Shown here in pieces: positions 1-4,703 of a DNA stretch of 5,310 nt. The notes beneath the pieces are model-generated. The model did not search any database, was not told the DNA's origin, and saw only the letters and a program-made list of their open reading frames with translations. Position 1 is the stretch's first letter. Every line of letters starts with the position of its first letter. The stretch comes from Christensenellaceae bacterium (GTDB taxonomy: Bacteria; Bacillota; Clostridia; Christensenellales; UBA1750), in contig JAITTC010000106.1 in assembly GCA_031287285.1 (NCBI GenBank), forward strand, positions 1 through 5,310, given 5' to 3'. A program made the position numbers and the translations under genes.

Positions 1-1
1 T

Positions 2-97
2 GTCACGGAGGATATGGTCGGTCACAAGCTTGGCGAGTTCGCCCCCACCAGGACCTTCCGCGGCCATGCCGGGGAAAAGTCCTCCGGCGGCCGCTAA
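2..97 (+). CDS. rpsS: 30S ribosomal protein S19, C-terminal part (5' truncated by window edge)
   Basis: The frame starting at base 2 encodes the last 31 residues of S19 and ends in TAA at 95-97. It contains the family's hallmark C-terminal block DMVGHKLGEFAPTRTFRGH followed by a short Lys/Ser/Gly/Arg tail. S19 sits in the head of the small subunit, binds 16S rRNA near S13 and contacts the A-site finger region; that role is family knowledge. Only about a third of the usual ~92 residues is in the window, so the start and N-terminal half cannot be judged. It is followed by rplV after 20 bases, the standard S10-operon order. The reading frame is clean to the stop, with no sign of decay. Confidence 0.96.
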   Translation, partial: VTEDMVGHKLGEFAPTRTFRGHAGEKSSGGR

Positions 98-117
98 GGC
101 AGAAGGAGGAAGCAGAA

Positions 118-504
118 ATGGCCACAAGAAGCCGTGAAAAGAGCGCGGCGCGCAAGGCAAGTGCCGATAAGCGCCCCCGCGCGATCGCCAAATACATCCG
201 CATTCCATCCCGCAAGGTGCACATCGTCCTGGATTTGATTCGGGGCAAGAGCGCGGGGCAGGCCCTGGCGATTTTGATGAACACGCCAAAGGCCGCGTCC
301 CCGATCGTGCAGAAGGTTCTGCTCTCGGCCATCGCCAATGCAGAAAACAACCTGGATTTAAGCCGTGAAACCCTGGTCGTCGCCGAATGCTTCGCAAACC
401 AGGGCCCCACGCTGAAGAGATTTCATCCGCGCTCCAGGGGCCAGGCCTTCTCGATCAAGAAGCGCTCGAGCCACATCACCGTGATCCTGGATCAAGCCAA
501 GTAA
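118..504 (+). CDS. rplV: 50S ribosomal protein L22
   Basis: This encodes L22 (128 residues), which binds all six domains of 23S rRNA and sends a beta-hairpin into the peptide exit tunnel. Recognisable blocks are YIRIPSRKVHIVLDLIRGK (26-44), the AIANAENN block (71-78) and the C-terminal hairpin with GPTLKRF (96-102) and KKRSSHITVIL (114-124). Residues 100-124 fit the L22 family signature as I recall it. LKR at 99-101 is equivalent to the E. coli MKR 82-84 hairpin tip, where macrolide-resistance deletions are known. The ATG is set by AAGGAGG at 103-109. The protein is longer than the 110-113 residues of E. coli or Bacillus because of about 19 extra basic residues at the N-terminus. There is no internal ATG before the conserved core, so the long start stands. 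The rpsC gene follows after 19 bases. Confidence 0.97.
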   Translation: MATRSREKSAARKASADKRPRAIAKYIRIPSRKVHIVLDLIRGKSAGQALAILMNTPKAASPIVQKVLLSAIANAENNLDLSRETLVVAECFANQGPTLKRFHPRSRGQAFSIKKRSSHITVILDQAK

Positions 505-523
505 GAAGGAGGGAAAATCAAAG

Positions 524-1246
524 ATGGGTCAAAAGGTAAACCCCCACGGCGCCAGAGTCGGCGTCATCAAGGATTGGTCCACCCGCTGGTATGCCGGGAA
601 GAAGGATTTTTCTAACTTCTTGGTCGAGGATTACAATCTGCGCAAGCATTTGAAGACAAAGCTCTATCAGGCTGGCATTTCCCGCATCGATATCGAGCGC
701 GCGGGCGGCAAGATCACCGTCAACATCATGACCGCAAAGCCCGGCATCGTGATTGGGAGGGGCGGCCAGGGCGCCGAGCTTCTTCGCAAGGAAATCGAGG
801 GCATCACGGGCAAGACGGTTTCGCTCAACATCCTCGAGATCCGCGGCACCGAAGCGGATGCCCAGCTCGTCGCAGAAAACGTGGCAGCTTCCCTCGAAAA
901 GAGGATCTCCTTCCGCAGGGCCATGAAGCAGGCCATGGGCAGGGCCATGCGCGCGGGCGCCAAGGGCGTGAAAATGCAGGTTTCCGGCCGCCTGGGCGGC
1001 GCTGAAATCGCCCGCAGCGAGGGCTACCACGAGGGGTCGATCCCCCTGCAGACCCTGCGCGCCAACATCGAATACGGCTTTGCCGAAGCAGCCACCACCT
1101 ACGGCCGCATCGGCGTGAAGGTTTGGATTTACAAGGGCCAGGTGCTGCCAGGCAGCAAGGCCCCCTCGAACGCGGTGCCCGCCTCAGATCGCGGCGATCG
1201 CGGCGAGCGTGGGGAGCGCAGCGAGCGCCCGAGGAGGAGAGATTAG
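524..1246 (+). CDS. rpsC: 30S ribosomal protein S3
   Basis: This encodes S3 (240 residues), a head protein of the 30S subunit that lines the mRNA entry channel with S4 and S5. The N-terminus MGQKVNPHGARVGVIKDW is typical. A type II KH RNA-binding domain occupies about residues 38-107, with the GRGG loop at 78-81. The C-terminal S3 domain contains the family signature at about 131-164, ending in SGRLGGAEIAR. The usual helix-rich end, ARANIEYGFAEA-like then GVKVWIYKG (197-205), is complete. After residue 220 comes a low-complexity tail of repeated Asp/Glu-Arg-Gly/Ser units ending in three arginines. Start choice: ATG preceded by AAGGAGG at 506-512. The stop is 2 bases before rplP, and the rplP ribosome binding site lies inside this gene. 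Confidence 0.97.
   Translation: MGQKVNPHGARVGVIKDWSTRWYAGKKDFSNFLVEDYNLRKHLKTKLYQAGISRIDIERAGGKITVNIMTAKPGIVIGRGGQGAELLRKEIEGITGKTVSLNILEIRGTEADAQLVAENVAASLEKRISFRRAMKQAMGRAMRAGAKGVKMQVSGRLGGAEIARSEGYHEGSIPLQTLRANIEYGFAEAATTYGRIGVKVWIYKGQVLPGSKAPSNAVPASDRGDRGERGERSERPRRRD
1187..1231 (+). repeat. Five degenerate 9-bp units inside the rpsC 3' end
   Basis: Reading from 1187, the sequence steps in 9-base units: GATCGCGGC, GATCGCGGC, GAGCGTGGG, GAGCGCAGC, GAGCGCCCG. The first two are identical and the others diverge mainly at third positions. They encode D-R-G, D-R-G, E-R-G, E-R-S, E-R-P (residues 222-236 of S3). The pattern is in phase with the reading frame, which suggests growth by in-frame duplication of a nine-base unit; that history is inference. 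Charged disordered tails are common on S3 in several bacterial groups. Confidence 0.75.
1232..1237 (+). promoter_or_regulatory. Ribosome binding site of rplP, inside the rpsC reading frame
   Basis: AGGAGG lies 11 bases upstream of the rplP ATG at 1249. In the rpsC frame the same bases are the AGG AGG codons (then AGA) for arginines 237-239, just before the rpsC stop at 1244-1246. Its position decides the rplP start: the longer open frame reaching back into rpsC has no comparable site and no L16 homology upstream of MLMPKR. The overlap implies translational coupling of S3 and L16 (inference). Confidence 0.85.
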
Positions 1247-1248
1247 CC

Positions 1249-1674
1249 ATGTTAATGCCTAAAAGGGTTAAGCGCCGCCGCGTTTTCCGCGGGCGCATGA
1301 AGGGCAAGGCCAGCCGCGGCAACTTCGTGGCCTACGGCGACTTTGGCCTGGTGGCCACCCAGCCCGCCTGGATCACCTCAAACCAGATCGAGGCTGCCCG
1401 TGTCGCCATGACGCGCTTCATTCGCCGCGGCGGCCAGGTCTGGATCAAGATCTTCCCCGATAAGCCAGTGACCGAAAAGCCGGCAGAAACCCGCATGGGT
1501 TCCGGCAAGGGCTCGCCGGAATACTGGGTTGCAGTCGTAAAGCCCGGCCGCGTCCTATTCGAGATCGCGGGCGTGCCCGAAGATGTCGCGAAGGAGGCGC
1601 TGCGCCTCGCTTCGCACAAGCTGCCCATCAAGACCAAGATCCTCGCGAAAGAGACCAAGGATGGTGAGAATTAA
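1249..1674 (+). CDS. rplP: 50S ribosomal protein L16
   Basis: This encodes L16 (141 residues), a late-assembling large-subunit protein near the peptidyl transferase centre that helps position A- and P-site tRNA. The chosen ATG gives MLMPKRVKRRRVFRGRMKG, matching the family N-terminus (MLxPKR...). The open frame continues upstream into rpsC but has no L16 homology there. Core motifs are QIEAARVAMTRFIRRGGQVW (46-65), the IFPDKPVTEKPAETRMGSGKG block (68-88) and PEYWVAVVKPGRVLFE (90-105). Arg82 corresponds to E. coli Arg81, the residue hydroxylated by YcfD in some proteobacteria; no such enzyme is implied here. Length is close to the 136-144 usual for the family. It starts 2 bases after rpsC and its TAA abuts the GTG of rpmC. 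Confidence 0.97.
   Translation: MLMPKRVKRRRVFRGRMKGKASRGNFVAYGDFGLVATQPAWITSNQIEAARVAMTRFIRRGGQVWIKIFPDKPVTEKPAETRMGSGKGSPEYWVAVVKPGRVLFEIAGVPEDVAKEALRLASHKLPIKTKILAKETKDGEN
1663..1667 (+). promoter_or_regulatory. Weak ribosome binding site of rpmC, inside the rplP reading frame
   Basis: GGTGA, complementary to the 3' extension of the anti-Shine-Dalgarno (CCUCC followed by a UCACC-side match), lies 7 bases before the GTG at 1675. It falls within the last codons of rplP. It is the weakest site in the window, since the other genes have GGAGG- or AGGAG-like cores or the longer GGGGTGA. L29 initiation probably leans on ribosomes terminating at the adjacent rplP stop (inference). Confidence 0.5.
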
Positions 1675-1875
1675 GTGAAGGCGAGCAAGTACTTCGAGAT
1701 GACGACCGACGAACTCAACACCCAGTTGAAGGAACTCAAAACTGAGCTGTTTAACCTTCGCTTCCAGATGGCCACCGGCGCGCTGCAAAACCCCATCAGC
1801 ATCCGCGAAACCAGGCGCAACATCGCAAGGGTCATGACCCTTCTGCGCCAGCGCCAGCTCAAGGCTCAGGCCTAA
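1675..1875 (+). CDS. rpmC: 50S ribosomal protein L29, GTG start
   Basis: This encodes L29 (66 residues), a small two-helix protein at the exit-tunnel rim that, with L23, forms part of the docking surface for trigger factor and signal recognition particle. The sequence MKASKYFEMTTDELNTQLKE aligns with the usual MKAxELRxxSxEEL opening, followed by LFNLRFQMATGALQNP and the signature stretch NPISIRETRRNIARV (39-53). The start is GTG at 1675, directly after the rplP TAA with no gap. The next ATG (1699) would remove the conserved MKA segment and lacks a good ribosome binding site. Length is normal (60-70). Coiled-coil-like antiparallel helices are expected over 10-35 and 42-62. Confidence 0.94.
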   Translation: MKASKYFEMTTDELNTQLKELKTELFNLRFQMATGALQNPISIRETRRNIARVMTLLRQRQLKAQA

Positions 1876-1902
1876 CGGAAGGGAAAGGAGAAGCTTTTAA
1901 CG

Positions 1903-2163
1903 ATGAGTGAAGTACGCAATAACCGCAAGACCCGCGTGGGAACCGTTGTGAGTGACAAAATGGATAAGACCATCGTCGTGGCCATCCGCACCCGCGTGCC
2001 GCATGGGATGTATGGCAAAATCCTCAACCGCACCACCAAGCTCAAGGCGCACGATGAGAACAACGAGTGCGCAATCGGCGATATCGTGCGCGTGATGGAG
2101 ACCCGCCCCTTAAGCAAGGAAAAGCGCTGGCGCCTCGTCGAGGTTCTCGAAAAGGCCAAGTAG
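1903..2163 (+). CDS. rpsQ: 30S ribosomal protein S17
   Basis: This encodes S17 (86 residues), an OB-fold protein that binds 16S rRNA helices 7 and 11 early in 30S assembly. NRKTRVGTVVSDKMDKTIVV (7-26) is the diagnostic N-terminal strand pair. GDIVRVMETRPLS at 59-71 fits the S17 signature (GDxVxIxExRPLS type), and KRWRLVEVLEKA closes the protein. Length matches the Bacillus-type protein (about 87). AAGGAG at 1885-1890 sits 12 bases before the ATG, a slightly long spacing. It is the last gene of the S10-operon block, and the next gene, rplN, follows after 29 bases with no recognisable promoter. Confidence 0.97.
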   Translation: MSEVRNNRKTRVGTVVSDKMDKTIVVAIRTRVPHGMYGKILNRTTKLKAHDENNECAIGDIVRVMETRPLSKEKRWRLVEVLEKAK

Positions 2164-2192
2164 GCCCCCGGGCATTTTAGGAGGAAAACAGT

Positions 2193-2561
2193 ATGGTACA
2201 GCCCCAAACCAGATTAAAGGTGGCCGATAACACCGGCGCCAAGGAAATCATGTGCATTCGTGTGCTCGGCGGCTCCTTCCGCTCTTACGGCTCCATCGGC
2301 GATGTGATCGTGGCCTCCGTTAAGAGCGCAACACCCGGCGGTGTTGTGAAAAAGGGCGATGTTGTAAAGGCGGTCATCGTGCGCACGGTGAAATCGCGCC
2401 GCCGCAAGGACGGCTCCTATATCCGCTTTGACGATAACGCGGCGGTCATCATCAACGACCAAAAGCAGCCGCGCGGCACCCGCATCTTCGGCCCGGTGGC
2501 GAGGGAATTGCGCGAGCGCGACTATATGCGCATCGTTTCCCTGGCCCCGGAAGTCCTATAA
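2193..2561 (+). CDS. rplN: 50S ribosomal protein L14
   Basis: This encodes L14 (122 residues, exactly the usual length), which sits at the subunit interface, contacts L19 and 16S rRNA helix 14, and is the docking site of the silencing factor RsfS (family knowledge). The opening MVQPQTRLKVADNTGAKEIM is near-canonical (normally MIQxxTRLxVADNSGA), followed by CIRVLGGS. AVIVRTVKSRRRKDGSYIRF (60-79) and DDNAAVII (80-87) satisfy the L14 signature. RGTRIFGPVARELRER (94-109) is the conserved C-terminal block. AGGAGG at 2179-2184 precedes the ATG by 8 bases. This is the first gene of the spc-type block, joined to the S10 block without a clear break. Confidence 0.98.
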   Translation: MVQPQTRLKVADNTGAKEIMCIRVLGGSFRSYGSIGDVIVASVKSATPGGVVKKGDVVKAVIVRTVKSRRRKDGSYIRFDDNAAVIINDQKQPRGTRIFGPVARELRERDYMRIVSLAPEVL

Positions 2562-2566
2562 AACAG

Positions 2567-2574
2567 GGAGGTGA
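2567..2574 (+). promoter_or_regulatory. Ribosome binding site setting the rplX TTG start
   Basis: GGAGGTGA is a near-perfect extended Shine-Dalgarno, 6 bases before TTG at 2581. No in-frame ATG or GTG lies at a suitable distance; the GTG at 2571 is within the site and out of frame. The strength of the site may compensate for the weak initiation codon (inference). Confidence 0.85.
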
Positions 2575-2580
2575 ACAAAC

Positions 2581-2925
2581 TTGGCGGCCGTTAAAAGGGA
2601 ATTTACAAAAATTCATGTTAAAAAAGACGATCTCGTCCTCGTTCGCTCCGGCAAGGATAAGGGCAAGAAGGGCAAGGTCCTGATGGCCTTCCCCAAAACC
2701 GGCAAGATCATCGTCGAGGGCGTGGCAATCGCCACGAAGCACCAAAAGCCCCGCGGGCTTGGCCAGGCGGGCGGCATCATCAAGCAAGAAGCCGCGATCT
2801 TCGCCTCCAAGGTCATGCTCGTCTGCCCCCAGTGCGGCGAAGGCACCCGCCTGGCGCACAGATTCGAGGCGGATGGCAGCAAGGTGCGCGCCTGCAAGAA
2901 GTGCGGCTCGAGCCTCGACTCCTGA
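2581..2925 (+). CDS. rplX: 50S ribosomal protein L24, TTG start, with C-terminal zinc ribbon
   Basis: This encodes L24 (114 residues), one of the two assembly initiators of the large subunit, binding the 5' end of 23S rRNA. A KOW motif covers about 13-42 (KKDDLVLVRSGKDKGKKGKV), followed by the conserved KHQKPRG segment (54-59) and GGIIKQEAAI (64-73). The C-terminal part holds two CxxC pairs, CPQC (82-85) and CKKC (105-108), with the intervening RLAHRFEADGSKVR strand pair. This is the zinc-ribbon (C+) form; Bacillus subtilis L24 lacks these cysteines. The start is TTG at 2581 behind a strong GGAGGTGA site. A start further downstream would cut the FTKIHVKKDD segment. Initiation there gives about ten residues before the IHVKKDD segment where shorter homologues begin. 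Confidence 0.96.
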   Translation: MAAVKREFTKIHVKKDDLVLVRSGKDKGKKGKVLMAFPKTGKIIVEGVAIATKHQKPRGLGQAGGIIKQEAAIFASKVMLVCPQCGEGTRLAHRFEADGSKVRACKKCGSSLDS

Positions 2926-2953
2926 TTTTTGCTGAAACGGAGGAAAAACACCG

Positions 2954-3499
2954 ATGCCCAGGCTAAAGGATAGATACCAGCAGGAGACTGTGCCGCAACT
3001 GACGCAGGCCTTCGGCTATAAGAACGTAAACCAGGTGCCAAGGCTCGAAAAGATCGTGATCAACATGGGCCTTGGCGAAGCGAAAGATAATCCAAAGGCG
3101 CTCGACGCAGCAGTGGCAGATTTAAGCCTCATCGCGGGCCAAAAGCCCTTGGTGACGCTTGCGAAGAAGTCCGTCGCGAACTTCAAGATCCGCGCGGGCA
3201 TGAAGATCGGCGCGAAGGTCACCCTTCGCGGCGACAGAATGTACGAATTCGCAGATAAGCTCATGAACATCGCCCTGCCCCGCGTCCGCGACTTCCGCGG
3301 CGTTTCCGGCAAGGCGTTCGACGGGCGCGGCAACTACGCTTTAGGCGTCCGCGAGCAGCTGATCTTCCCCGAGATCGAGTACGACAAGATCGATAAGATT
3401 CGCGGCATGGAGATGATCTTCGTCACCACCGCGAGCACCGACGAAGAGGCGAAGGAGCTTTTAAGGCTCCTCGGCATGCCCTTCGCGCAAGAGGCTTAG
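2954..3499 (+). CDS. rplE: 50S ribosomal protein L5
   Basis: This encodes L5 (181 residues; family about 178-180), which binds 5S rRNA with L18 and forms the central protuberance, touching P-site tRNA and S13. Diagnostic blocks are VPRLEKIVINMGLGEA (28-43), the signature region LSLIAGQKPLVTLAKKS (57-73), the rRNA-binding segment AGMKIGAKVTLRGDRMYEF (81-99), LPRVRDFRGVSGKAFDGRGNY (108-128) and REQLIFPEIEYDKI (133-146). Residue 69 is Leu where Lys or Arg is usual (TKAKKS or TRAKKS). The start ATG is set by GGAGG at 2939-2943. The gap from rplX is 28 bases. In E. coli the S8 repressor binds mRNA around the rplE start; no comparable hairpin is evident here. Confidence 0.97.
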   Translation: MPRLKDRYQQETVPQLTQAFGYKNVNQVPRLEKIVINMGLGEAKDNPKALDAAVADLSLIAGQKPLVTLAKKSVANFKIRAGMKIGAKVTLRGDRMYEFADKLMNIALPRVRDFRGVSGKAFDGRGNYALGVREQLIFPEIEYDKIDKIRGMEMIFVTTASTDEEAKELLRLLGMPFAQEA

Positions 3500-3515
3500 G
3501 GAAAGGAGAGCGAAC

Positions 3516-3701
3516 ATGGCAAAAAAGAGCATCGTTAACCGCCAGCAAAAGCCCGCGAAGTTCTCCACCAGAGCCTATACGCGCTGCCGCATCTGCGGCA
3601 GGCCCCATTCGGTTCTGCGCAAGTACGGCGTTTGCCGCATCTGCTTCCGCGAGCTGGCCTATAAGGGCCAGATTCCCGGCGTGCGCAAGGCAAGCTGGTA
3701 G
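3516..3701 (+). CDS. rpsZ: 30S ribosomal protein S14, type Z (zinc-binding)
   Basis: This encodes the short 61-residue S14, located in the 30S head near S3, S10 and S19. Four cysteines form the zinc site: C24 and C27 (CRIC) with C40 and C43 (CRIC). The standard framework is MAKKSIVNRQQKPAKF, then RCRICGRPHSVLRKYGVCRICFRELA and the terminal IPGVRKASW. This C+ form is typical of Firmicutes, Actinobacteria, Thermus and others, in contrast to the ~100-residue zinc-free S14 of proteobacteria. In B. subtilis a Zur-controlled zinc-free paralogue replaces it under zinc limitation; whether this genome has one cannot be seen here. AAGGAG at 3503-3508 lies 7 bases before the ATG. The gene is also called rpsN in many annotations. 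Confidence 0.97.
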   Translation: MAKKSIVNRQQKPAKFSTRAYTRCRICGRPHSVLRKYGVCRICFRELAYKGQIPGVRKASW

Positions 3702-3728
3702 ACTAGAGTCTTTACAGGAGGAAGTCAC

Positions 3729-4127
3729 ATGCTAATCAATGACCCAATCGCGGATATGCTGACCCGGATCCGCAACGCTCTGGTCGCCAAGCACGAATCC
3801 GTCACGCTCCCCGCGTCCAACATGAAGAAGGCAATCGCCCAGATCCTGCTGGACGAAGGCTATATCAAGGGCGTGGAGCAGATCGCAGACGGCGTTCAGG
3901 GCTCCATTAAACTCAGTCTCAAGTACGACGGCAACCAGAAGGGCGTCATCTCGGGCCTCAAGCGCATCTCTAAGCCCGGCCTTCGCGTCTATGCAAGGTC
4001 TGAAGAGATCCCGAAGGTCCTAGGCGGCCTGGGTATCGCCATCGTTTCCACATCCAAGGGCGTGATGACCGACCGAACGGCCCGCAAAAACGCGGTAGGC
4101 GGCGAAGTCCTCTGCTACGTTTGGTAA
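3729..4127 (+). CDS. rpsH: 30S ribosomal protein S8
   Basis: This encodes S8 (132 residues, the usual Gram-positive length), a primary binder of 16S rRNA helix 21 in the central domain. The N-terminus MLINDPIADMLTRIRNA is canonical. ISGLKRISKPGLRVYA (74-89) and the signature GIAIVSTSKGVMTDRTAR (102-119) are intact, and the protein ends GGEVLCYVW. In E. coli S8 is the translational repressor of the spc operon; nothing in this sequence proves the same here. AGGAGG at 3716-3721 sits 7 bases before the ATG, 27 bases after rpsZ. Confidence 0.98.
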   Translation: MLINDPIADMLTRIRNALVAKHESVTLPASNMKKAIAQILLDEGYIKGVEQIADGVQGSIKLSLKYDGNQKGVISGLKRISKPGLRVYARSEEIPKVLGGLGIAIVSTSKGVMTDRTARKNAVGGEVLCYVW

Positions 4128-4146
4128 AGTAAGGAGGAAAACAGCA

Positions 4147-4686
4147 ATGTCGCGCATAGGCAGACTACCGGTTGCGATTCCGGCGGGCGTCACGGTGAAT
4201 GTGAGCGAGAATAACCTCGTTTCCGTCAAGGGCCCCATGGGGCAGCTCAGCCAGCAGATCCATCCGGAGATGATTATTCAGCTCGAGGGCAATGTTTTAA
4301 CGGTTTCCCGCCCCAGCGAGCAAAAAAACCACAAATCCCTGCATGGCCTTTCCCGCACCCTCATCAACAACATGGTCGTCGGCGTGACCAGCGGCTTTAC
4401 GCGCACGCTCGATATCGTGGGCGTTGGCTACAGGGCGCAGGTACAGGGCAAGAACCTGGTCATCAACATCGGCTATTCCCACCCGGTTGAGATGGCCCCC
4501 GCTGCTGGCATCAGCTTTGAATGCCCAAGCCCCACCCGCATCGTGGTCAAGGGGATCGACAAGCAGCTCGTCGGCGCCGTTGCGGCCAACGTCCGCTCGG
4601 TGCGCAAGCCCGAGCCCTACCTTGGCAAGGGCATCAAGTACGACGATGAGGTCATTCGCCGCAAAGAAGGCAAGACCGGTAAATAA
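4147..4686 (+). CDS. rplF: 50S ribosomal protein L6
   Basis: This encodes L6 (179 residues), which lies near the factor-binding site of the large subunit beside the sarcin-ricin loop. It has two tandem L6 folds, about 8-81 and 89-165. MSRIGRLPVAIPAGV and VSVKGPMGQLSQ (25-36) mark the first. LDIVGVGYRAQVQGKNLVINIGYSHPV (88-114) and the C-terminal RKPEPYLGKGIKYDDEVIRRKEGKTGK mark the second. The rRNA-binding signature normally reads PEPYKGKGI; here residue 159 is Leu instead of Lys (CTT at 4621). AAGGAGG at 4131-4137 precedes the ATG by 9 bases. Length and ends are normal, and rplR follows after 17 bases. Confidence 0.98.
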   Translation: MSRIGRLPVAIPAGVTVNVSENNLVSVKGPMGQLSQQIHPEMIIQLEGNVLTVSRPSEQKNHKSLHGLSRTLINNMVVGVTSGFTRTLDIVGVGYRAQVQGKNLVINIGYSHPVEMAPAAGISFECPSPTRIVVKGIDKQLVGAVAANVRSVRKPEPYLGKGIKYDDEVIRRKEGKTGK

Positions 4687-4703
4687 GGAAGGGGTGAGCG
4701 TAA

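Noticed and set aside
3..410. A 135-residue open frame on the minus strand opposite rpsS-rplV.
   Set aside because: It is a shadow of the GC-rich rplV codons, has no recognisable domain and no ribosome binding site of note. The same holds for the other long minus-strand frames (518-1030, 825-1322, 2452-2859, 2613-3041).
412..423. Leu99 instead of Met in the L22 hairpin tip (LKR versus MKR) as a macrolide-resistance marker.
   Set aside because: PTLKR occurs in ordinary Firmicutes L22, including Bacillus as I recall it; the known resistance changes are deletions or insertions, none of which is present.
1123..1248. A 42-codon upstream extension of the rplP frame into rpsC, which would make a longer L16.
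   Set aside because: No L16 homology upstream of MLMPKR, and AGGAGG at 1232-1237 fits the ATG at 1249. The extension is out-of-frame reading of the S3 tail.
2164..2172. GC-rich CCCGGG palindrome between rpsQ and rplN as a terminator separating S10 and spc.
   Set aside because: The symmetric core is only six bases with no loop, so it cannot form a hairpin, and the following T-run is short (TTTT) and leads straight into the rplN ribosome binding site.
2926..2953. Possible S8-binding hairpin upstream of rplE, by analogy with E. coli spc autoregulation.
   Set aside because: The gap is A- and T-rich with no complementary arms that I can find, and nothing resembles 16S helix 21. An RNA-folding search across the rplE start would be needed to revive it.
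3702..3710. GACTAGAGTC-like inverted repeat just after rpsZ as a possible terminator or operator.
   Set aside because: The stem is only 4 bases with a 2-base loop and no T-run of terminator type; too short to form a stable hairpin.
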